From contig JAKPQU010000600.1 of NCBI GenBank assembly GCA_029555925.1, positions 1-12,026 of the forward strand: 12,026 bases of DNA. Direction: 5' to 3'. The stretch is from Bacillota bacterium. GTDB taxonomy: Bacteria > Eremiobacterota > SpSt-956 > JAKJGF01. A program made the position numbers and the translations under genes. The stretch's first letter is position 1, and every line of letters begins with the position of its first letter. Under the pieces are notes generated by a model that saw nothing but the letters and a program-made list of their open reading frames with translations, was not told the origin of the DNA and searched no databases. Below, in pieces: positions 7,317 to 12,026 of this stretch.

Positions 7317-7629
7317 AGAATCACCATCCTGTTAACAACTATGACCGGTTCGGTCACAATGAATTATGAGAATCTATTTCTCACGATTCTCATATAAATC
7401 TCTAAAATCCCCGTAATTCCAGTCGAAAATCCGCTCTTTCTTCGCCAAATTATTTTAGATTCCTCCTATTTTTTATAATTACCGGTTCAGTATTTCACAG
7501 GCCAATTGACCTGCTGACATGCCGAATTGCTGAATCGCTAAAGATAATTTTATAATAAAGAAGGTTTTCTGACAGTTTCGACGAAAACTTTATAGAAATT
7601 TTTGATTCTAAGGATAAAGGAGAAACATT
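7317..7629. other. Divergent intergenic region between the kinase-like gene and the 7630 gene
   Basis: This 313-bp gap holds repeat copy B in its left half. On the right it has a candidate -10 box TATAAT at 7551-7556 for the plus-strand gene; the best -35 I see is TTGCTG (7527-7532) with an 18-nt spacer, which is weak. AAAGGAG (7616-7622) is the ribosome binding site of the next gene. The kinase ribosome binding site is the complement of 7321-7330. No small coding gene is supported. Confidence 0.5.
7341..7400. repeat. Bracketed heptamer element, copy B (one degenerate unit)
   Basis: The same brackets as copies A and C, TATGAGAAT (7365-7373) and ATTCTCATA (7386-7394), are only 30 bp apart end to end and contain a single degenerate unit, TCTCACG (7379-7385). 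ATAAATC follows as in copy A. The left flank from 7341 matches that of copy C and includes a hairpin: TGACCG (7342-7347), loop GTT, CGGTCA (7351-7356). It looks like a short or collapsed version of the 54-bp form. Confidence 0.85.
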
Positions 7630-8571
7630 ATGATAGAACTCTATAATACGACTCATCCTTATAATAATAAGGTTAATATGGCCTATTATTCTGAGAGCGG
7701 ATGGGTGGGTTTCTTCCTGAATTTCGTATTACCTCAGAATCCATTCGAATATCTGTGTTTATTTGAAGATGCGTGCGGTAACCACCCATTTTTATTGCTG
7801 AATAAAATAAGTAATTTATTTATATTCAATCAACTGGATTTTGATGAAAAAGCCGGTTTCGGCTCTGTAGATGGCGCTATTTATCTGGAAAGTAACAGGG
7901 AAAATTATTTTATCTTCATTAATGCTATAAACAGTAAATATAAATATGCATCTACCATACCTGAAAAAAACAGACTGGACTTTCATAAGAGTATAAACAG
8001 CCGTATGGAATTACTCTATAGATTTTCTATTGCTATAAAAAATACCCTTCTCAAATCAGACCCAAAGTTTATAAGTGAAAATCCGGACGAGCTTCATGAA
8101 TGTTATATGAAAAATGATAAATTTTACATTATACCTGGAAAGCAAATGGATAAGAAAAAGATAAGGAGATTTAAAGTAAATCATGAGAAAGGGAAAAATT
8201 TTCTTGGCAGATTTTTTAAAAAGGATACCAGATTTTATTTTTTACTTGTAACAGATGATGACATAAATCCATTCTCTCATGGTCATCCTGATTTCTCCGA
8301 ACACTATACTCCCAGACTTCATGCCGGTAAATCTACAGAAGATCTATGGGAAGAACAGAAGAAATATTTTCTCTGGTTTCCCAAGCATATAATAACTACT
8401 ATAATGAAACCTGAACTATCGGGGTTTGGAGATTTTCTCAAATCTAAATATTGTTATTACTATAATGGCATAAAAGATTTTTCTCCTGAAAAAATTGCTT
8501 TTGAGACAAGAGACGATGATATGCCATTAAATCAATATACCTTTACACGGTTAGATTTATGGCCTTTGTAG
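7630..8571 (+). CDS. Unrecognised cytoplasmic protein, 313 residues
   Basis: I do not recognise a family. There is no signal peptide or convincing membrane helix, and the protein is rich in aromatic residues (many Phe and Tyr). An N-terminal block has SESGWVGFFLNFVL (residues 21-34), then an acidic residue-rich strand-like region with FGSVDGAIYLES (77-88) and YFIFINAI (93-100). That order, an early Glu helix followed by Asp-x(n)-hydrophobic strand, faintly resembles PD-(D/E)XK nuclease folds. The expected E-x-K is NAI here, so an active nuclease is doubtful and the resemblance is only a guess. A basic stretch follows (DKKKIRRFKVNHEKGK, 174-189). The C-terminal half contains HGHPDFSEHYTPRLH (217-231). 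ATG 7630 has a strong AAAGGAG 7 nt upstream. It is a single gene with its own promoter region, and the next gene also has its own promoter. Confidence 0.8.
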   Translation: MIELYNTTHPYNNKVNMAYYSESGWVGFFLNFVLPQNPFEYLCLFEDACGNHPFLLLNKISNLFIFNQLDFDEKAGFGSVDGAIYLESNRENYFIFINAINSKYKYASTIPEKNRLDFHKSINSRMELLYRFSIAIKNTLLKSDPKFISENPDELHECYMKNDKFYIIPGKQMDKKKIRRFKVNHEKGKNFLGRFFKKDTRFYFLLVTDDDINPFSHGHPDFSEHYTPRLHAGKSTEDLWEEQKKYFLWFPKHIITTIMKPELSGFGDFLKSKYCYYYNGIKDFSPEKIAFETRDDDMPLNQYTFTRLDLWPL

Positions 8572-8610
8572 AGTTTATTAGTTTTTTTTTAGCAAAAGTG
8601 AGTTGGAATA

Positions 8611-8638
8611 TTGACATAAGAGTTTTTCTCGTTATACT
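8611..8638 (+). promoter_or_regulatory. Sigma70-type promoter for the zinc-ribbon gene
   Basis: A perfect TTGACA (8611-8616), a 16-nt spacer and TATACT (8633-8638), placing the transcript start near 8645, about 43 nt before the GTG start. This shows that the downstream gene is transcribed separately from the 7630 gene. Confidence 0.75.
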
Positions 8639-8687
8639 TATATTATTATAATTAAGATTTTTTATGAATAAAGGAAGTGTAGAGTAA

Positions 8688-9341
8688 GTGTTGTGTTTTA
8701 GATGCGGAGAAGATAATCCCCATGGCTCCAATGTTTGTAACAGATGTAATGCAAAGTTGCCTAAGATTAGTATTAATGTGGCTCCTACTATTTCAGGCCC
8801 GAGAACTGACAGGTTGATGCAAATACTGGATATAGGAAATAAAATGTTGGATGGTAAAGCATCTCCTCAGATTTTACTCACCAGACTTGATAAACACGAA
8901 AAAGATTTTCAGCAAGGTGAGAGAGATTTAATAAGGAGTATGCCCAAGGCTAAACCCAGACCTCAGGGCTATGTCAAGCCAAAACATCCGAATCCATATA
9001 TAGCTGAACTTCCTGAATTCGATGAAGAACTTGAAGTAACTATGAAAAGTGAATTTCAAGAACAATATAATTGTGGCCTCAAGTCTATAAGATTATTTTT
9101 GCAGAGCCTGAATTCAATGAGACTGGTTTTAGAAGAAATAATTGACGAAGGACTGGACGAAGAAGGAGCCGGTAAAAAGTTTGCAGTAAACGAAGAACAG
9201 GAAGCGACTGTAAAGGAAGCTATGGATACAGCCAGAAGAGCCAATGACATTCTAAACACCTTCTATGAAATGGCTGAAGAAAAAGACAGAAGGGTAAGAG
9301 AAGTAAAAATTTTATACGAAGATGATTCTACACTTCTTTAA
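8688..9341 (+). CDS. Zinc-ribbon protein with acidic helical C-terminal region
   Basis: A 217-residue protein that begins with a two-knuckle zinc ribbon: C3-x2-C6 and C17-x2-C20 (CFRCGED...VCNRC), of the kind found at the N-terminus of many bacterial proteins of unknown function. A Pro/basic linker lies around residues 85-104 (KAKPRPQGYVKPKHPNP). From 105 on it is strongly acidic and predicted helical, probably a coiled coil over about 115-205. No enzyme motif, signal peptide or membrane segment is present, so a scaffold, adaptor or regulatory role is the most that can be said. GTG 8688 is chosen because AAGGAAG (8671-8677) lies 10 nt upstream; TTG 8691 in the same frame would be a poorer fit. 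It has its own promoter and is convergent with the radical SAM gene. Confidence 0.82.
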   Translation: MLCFRCGEDNPHGSNVCNRCNAKLPKISINVAPTISGPRTDRLMQILDIGNKMLDGKASPQILLTRLDKHEKDFQQGERDLIRSMPKAKPRPQGYVKPKHPNPYIAELPEFDEELEVTMKSEFQEQYNCGLKSIRLFLQSLNSMRLVLEEIIDEGLDEEGAGKKFAVNEEQEATVKEAMDTARRANDILNTFYEMAEEKDRRVREVKILYEDDSTLL

Positions 9342-9357
9342 AGTATTGAATGTCAAC

Positions 9358-9399
9358 GGAATCTTATAAGAAATTATATTTTTCATTTCTTATAATTCC
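9358..9399. other. Hairpin at the junction of two convergent genes
   Basis: GGAAT (9358-9362) and TATAAGAAAT (9365-9374) pair with ATTTCTTATA (9385-9394) and ATTCC (9395-9399), giving 15 bp with a 2-nt bulge and a 10-nt loop. It lies between the stop of the zinc-ribbon gene and the last codons of the radical SAM gene, including the latter's stop. It may serve to end or protect both transcripts. No T tract follows on either strand and the stem is AT-rich, so it is not a standard terminator. Confidence 0.45.
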
Positions 9400-10467
9400 A
9401 TCCCAGTAATTGAGGAACTGTCCTCTTTTATTTAAAATATCCAGATCCAGTGCTTTTATCTCTTCGTAATCTATATTAAATCTATCAGGCCATGAAAAAA
9501 TTACTATATCTCCTCCATGTCTGGCAGCGAGTTTTTCTCTGTTACACATACTCATAAAATGATGGTAGTTCATTGTAAATACATAGGGATTTGGGAAAGG
9601 ACTGTATGTTAACCAGTAGTCAACCAAAATATCTCTGGTGACACAGATTTTTTCTGCCAGAATAGTCAGAAAATCTGACAGATAAAAAGTTTTTTCTCCC
9701 AGAGACAGCCCTATTGGAGTAGAAACCCTTGCTCTGAGTTGATATATAAAATCCTCATTATTTAGTATATATTCGATGGCTTCGCCGAATTGATTTTCAT
9801 TTATTCCCTCTGACATTGTAAAAGAAAATTGTGTTTTTATTCCGAGTTTTTTTATGTTAGATAAAGCTTTCATTTTTATATTCAGGAGCGGTGCGTTTTC
9901 TATGGATAAAAATACATCTTCCGTAAAGCCATTGCATGAGAAATTTATAATCAGCAGGCCTGCATCTTTAAGTTTTTTCAGATAATCATAATCAGAGAGC
10001 TTTACTCCGTTCGTTACTAATATCGGAATTTTTTCTTCTTCAGTAATATAACTTATTATCTCAGGCAGTTCTTCTCTCATTGTAGGTTCTCCTCCTGAGA
10101 GGGAAATAGCAGGGCCAGGATAATTTCTTATGGCTTTTTTTATTGCTTCTATAGAAGGATCTTTTTTTGTATCTCTCCGGGGGAGGTAACACAGATGGCA
10201 TTTTAAATTACATGCATGGGTAATATTTATCATAAGGCATCTGTTGAAATTACTGTCATCTTTTTTTGCAGAGATAATTTTTTTATAAAAATTTACATCT
10301 TTTTCTACTAAACCTCTGAATGTTCCATGGGTCTGGCAGTTTTTTATCATAATTACTCTGTCTCCGTCTGTAACTACTGTGGCATCTATTTTTTTATAGC
10401 ACTCGGGGCAGAGACTTTTTGTATGGTCTTTTATGGTTTCCATTATTACAAAGGTCCTTTCTTTCAT
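9364..10467 (-). CDS. Radical SAM enzyme with Tes/MJ0619-like N-terminal Cys/His module
   Basis: A 367-residue cytosolic radical SAM protein. The cluster motif is C86-NLK-C90-HL-C93 for the 4Fe-4S site, with GGEP (125-128) for S-adenosylmethionine binding. Before it lies LCPEC (19-23) and NCQTHG (43-48), which together resemble the N-terminal metal-binding module of the MJ0619/tetraether lipid synthase (Tes) group. Those proteins are nearer 500 residues and carry an extra cysteine-rich insert missing here, so the substrate cannot be inferred; C178, C275 and C308 are further cysteines. ATG 10467 has no good ribosome binding site because a heptamer array ends about 10 bp upstream. ATG 10443 (Met9) is preceded by AAAGGA and still keeps the whole conserved region, so it may be the true start. 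The gene stands alone, without a partner maturase substrate or lipid gene. Confidence 0.88.
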   Translation of the reverse strand: MKERTFVIMETIKDHTKSLCPECYKKIDATVVTDGDRVIMIKNCQTHGTFRGLVEKDVNFYKKIISAKKDDSNFNRCLMINITHACNLKCHLCYLPRRDTKKDPSIEAIKKAIRNYPGPAISLSGGEPTMREELPEIISYITEEEKIPILVTNGVKLSDYDYLKKLKDAGLLIINFSCNGFTEDVFLSIENAPLLNIKMKALSNIKKLGIKTQFSFTMSEGINENQFGEAIEYILNNEDFIYQLRARVSTPIGLSLGEKTFYLSDFLTILAEKICVTRDILVDYWLTYSPFPNPYVFTMNYHHFMSMCNREKLAARHGGDIVIFSWPDRFNIDYEEIKALDLDILNKRGQFLNYWDGIIRNEKYNFL

Positions 10468-10771
10468 TTATGCTTTCGTGACGCGTGACGCGTAACGCGT
10501 CACGGGAAGGAACACGTTTATTACATGTTTGTGCTCAGGTCAGTAACATACACTGTCATTAAATTAATAAATGTGATATTATAAGGTACTATTACGCGTC
10601 ACCCGTCACGAATTAATTATAGCTCAATATAAAAGTTTTATCTAGAGTACAGGAAGGATTTTGGAATTAACTGTATAAATATAAAGTAACATTCAGTATA
10701 ATCAGCATTGAAATTGATCCGGTAGCCAATAGCTGAAATCTGAGAGAATAAAATGCGGGAGTTTAAATATT
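10468..10771. other. Divergent intergenic region between the radical SAM and TPR genes
   Basis: The left half is taken up by heptamer arrays at 10477-10610. The right half holds a possible -10 box TATAAT (10697-10702) for the TPR gene without a convincing -35, and GGGAG (10757-10761) as its ribosome binding site. I see no coding gene or RNA gene here. Confidence 0.5.
10477..10610. repeat. Heptamer arrays in inverted orientation around an 85-bp spacer
   Basis: The left array is CGTGACG, CGTGACG, CGTAACG, CGTCACG (10477-10504). The right array is ATTACG (partial, 10591-10596), CGTCACC, CGTCACG (10597-10610), in the opposite sense. After the left array comes GGGAAGGAACACGTT, which closely matches the inner flank of copies A and C read on the minus strand (GGGGGGAACACATT in A, GGGAGGAACAGATT in C). 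The left half therefore looks like a diverged, reversed copy of the bracketed element without its ATGAGAAT boundary. It lies immediately upstream of the radical SAM gene. Confidence 0.85.
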
Positions 10772-11275
10772 GTGAGTTCTGAAGAGAAAGCTTATTTGCT
10801 TTCAGGTGAAAGTTATTTTAATAACGGTGATTATCCACGTGCTATAGAAGAATTTAATAAAGCAATGAAGGTAACTACCAGTGAGGCCAGGGTCAGAAAT
10901 AATCTTGGCATAGCCTATGCCAGAATGGGATTTTTTGAGAAGGCTATTGAAGAATTAAAATTAGTTCTCAGGCTTGAACCGACTCATAGTACAGCAAGAT
11001 TTAATCTCGGTGTTACTGTCTGTGAACTGAGTCGTAAATATATTGAATCCGGCAGACTTGATAATGCTATTAATATATTAAAAGATGTGTCACGTATAAT
11101 ACCTGATAATCCTTTCCCTGTTTCTACTATTGGAATTATATATGTTATTCAGGATAAAAAAACAGAAGCTATAGAACTTCTTAATAAAGCGCTCAGTCTC
11201 TGTAATTCAGCTCAATATGCTTCTGTTAAGAAATCGGTGGAAGAGGAATTGAAAAATTTGAACGTTCCTCAATAG
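10772..11275 (+). CDS. Small TPR-repeat protein
   Basis: A 167-residue protein made almost wholly of tetratricopeptide repeats, which form helical-hairpin scaffolds for protein-protein contacts. Repeat 1 covers about residues 5-36 (GESYFNNGDYPRAIEEFNKA), repeat 2 39-72 (NNLGIAYARMGFFEKAIEEL), repeat 3 73-110 in a longer form with an insertion (FNLGVTVCEL...GRLDNAINIL), and repeat 4 114-147 (TIGIIYVIQDKKTEAIELL). There is no signal peptide or membrane segment, so it is probably cytoplasmic. GTG 10772 is preceded by GGGAG with 10-nt spacing; the nearby ATG at 10753 is out of frame and soon stops. It is a single gene with no operon partner: the next gene starts 313 bp later behind a repeat element. 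The binding partner is unknown. Confidence 0.92.
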   Translation: MSSEEKAYLLSGESYFNNGDYPRAIEEFNKAMKVTTSEARVRNNLGIAYARMGFFEKAIEELKLVLRLEPTHSTARFNLGVTVCELSRKYIESGRLDNAINILKDVSRIIPDNPFPVSTIGIIYVIQDKKTEAIELLNKALSLCNSAQYASVKKSVEEELKNLNVPQ

Positions 11276-11588
11276 GTATAACAGGTAATTTGACGGTCAC
11301 ATCACAATAAGAAAAGATTGCGTTTGAAAATGACAGGTGATTTTATATAGGATGGAAAAAGAAATTTGTTACAGAATATTATAGTGAAAAGTGAAAAAAT
11401 TGTATTTTACATGCTATTCACTGACGGCCATGACAGGTTCAGTCATAACGAAGAATGAGAATCTGTTCCTCCCGTCACGCGTCACGCGTCACGCGTTACG
11501 ATTCTCATAATAAATCAATTATAATTTCCAGTAAAAATGAATCTCTCTGTCATAAAAAAACGCTATCATTAAGAAAGGTTGTTTGCAA
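11276..11588. other. Intergenic region upstream of the protease gene
   Basis: The region contains repeat copy C (11430-11516). Just right of it TATAAT (11520-11525) could be a -10 box, with TTACGA of the last heptamer (11496-11501) as a poor -35 at 18-nt spacing, which would mean that the repeat contributes to the promoter. The part 11276-11429 is AT-rich and shows nothing I can identify. Confidence 0.4.
11430..11516. repeat. Bracketed heptamer element, copy C (four units)
   Basis: ATGAGAAT (11455-11462) and ATTCTCAT (11501-11508) enclose CTGTTCCTCC and four heptamers: CGTCACG three times and CGTTACG (11473-11500). The core is 54 bp, as in copy A. The left flank from 11430 (ATGACAGGTTCAGTCAT) matches copy B and keeps the hairpin TGACAG-GTT-CAGTCA with one mismatched pair. 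TAACGAAG before the core and ATAAATC after it are shared with copy A. It sits upstream of the protease gene. Confidence 0.9.
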
Positions 11589-12026
11589 TTGAAGGTTAAA
11601 TTTTATTTTTTCCTTACCTCTATTGTTATTTTCTCTATTATATTGTTATTGCCCGGTCATGTTGATGCCCTCTATTCTCTTAATTATGTTCCGGGGGAGA
11701 TGCTTCTGAAATTCTCTGTACCTGTGGAATTATCGAAAAAAGAGGGTTTATTCCTTACCGGTTTTAGTAAACTGGATTCTCTGAATAAGAAAATCCATGT
11801 AACATCTATGAAACATGTATATCCTCAGGGAAATGGCGTATGCGCAGGTACTCTGGAGAATTTATATAAAGTAACCTTTTCTCCTGATATTAATGTAAAA
11901 GATGTTGTAGAAGCTTACAGAGTTTTCCCGGAAGTTCTTTATGCAAAGCCGAATTATATACTTTATGCAAGTGAGACTGAACCCGATGATCCGGGCTATT
12001 CAAATCAGAAAAATTATCTTTCAAGT
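11589..12026 (+). CDS. Secreted subtilisin-family (S8) protease, N-terminal part only
   Basis: The reading frame is open for 146 codons and runs off the window. A signal peptide is clear: basic start (MKVK), hydrophobic core at about 5-21, probable cleavage after VDA (25-27). The mature start reads LNYVPGEMLLKF, the pattern that opens the prodomain of fervidolysin-like S8 peptidases. The prodomain ends with LYKVTFSPDINVKDVV and a VLYAKPNYILYA strand (117-127), followed by EPDDPGYSNQ (131-140), which matches the usual DP-x-Y/F-x-x-Q beginning of the subtilisin catalytic domain. The Asp/His/Ser triad would lie beyond 12026 and is not seen, so activity cannot be judged. TTG 11589 is chosen because AAGAAAGG (11571-11578) is 10 nt upstream and no ATG occurs before the signal sequence; TTG 11578 ends after six codons. 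Confidence 0.82.
   Translation, partial: MKVKFYFFLTSIVIFSIILLLPGHVDALYSLNYVPGEMLLKFSVPVELSKKEGLFLTGFSKLDSLNKKIHVTSMKHVYPQGNGVCAGTLENLYKVTFSPDINVKDVVEAYRVFPEVLYAKPNYILYASETEPDDPGYSNQKNYLSS

Noticed and set aside
8582..8590. A run of nine T after the 7630 gene, considered as an intrinsic terminator.
   Set aside because: I could find no stem-loop directly before it.

Overview
This is a low-GC bacterial segment with ten protein genes and one tRNA. The tRNA has a bacterial sigma70-type promoter and encodes its CCA end. The mix (Ser/Thr kinase fused to a sulfatase-modifying-factor domain, TPR protein, zinc-ribbon protein, secreted subtilisin-like protease, lone radical SAM enzyme) fits a lineage rich in eukaryote-like kinases, such as Planctomycetes or an uncultured candidate phylum. 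I cannot name the taxon from the sequence. Five of the ten coding starts are TTG or GTG.

Layout. 1-259: leader with a 13-bp direct repeat and a strong 17-bp hairpin. 260-2001: phosphate transport pair, a PiT permease followed 11 bp later by its DUF47/PhoU-like partner. 2063-3355: an OPA-type (GlpT/UhpT-like) major facilitator transporter bracketed on both sides by heptamer-repeat arrays. 3481-3634: a compact tRNA-Pro(GGG) unit with promoter and perfect intrinsic terminator. 3653-4318: queC, for 7-cyano-7-deazaguanine synthesis. 4437-7316, minus strand: a 959-residue protein with an unrecognised N-terminal region, a kinase-like domain and a SUMF1/FGE-like domain. Its catalytic-loop HRD reads HRN, so it may be a pseudokinase. 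7630-8571: unrecognised protein. 8688-9341: zinc-ribbon protein with its own good promoter. 9364-10467, minus strand: radical SAM enzyme with a tetraether-lipid-synthase-like N-terminal Cys/His module. 10772-11275: TPR protein. 11589 to the window end: N-terminal part of a secreted subtilisin-family (S8) protease, cut by the window edge.

The feature that ties the window together is not a gene. At least six intergenic places carry tandem 7-mers of the near-palindromic form CGTNACG (CGTCACG, CGTTACG, CGTGACG, CGTAACG and variants such as CATTACG and CGTAATG). Three of them (4370-4423, 7365-7394, 11455-11508) share one architecture: an 8-9 bp inverted repeat (ATGAGAAT / ATTCTCAT) around one or four heptamers. 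Two of these have a conserved upstream flank with a small hairpin. The others are pairs of arrays in opposite orientation around a spacer. One array supplies the last five codons and stop of the transporter, and another occupies the leader of the same gene. The pattern suggests an expanding, possibly non-autonomous, palindromic element family.

I see no CRISPR array, transposase, phage gene or recognisable defence system. Apart from the phosphate pair, the genes do not form an evident shared pathway.
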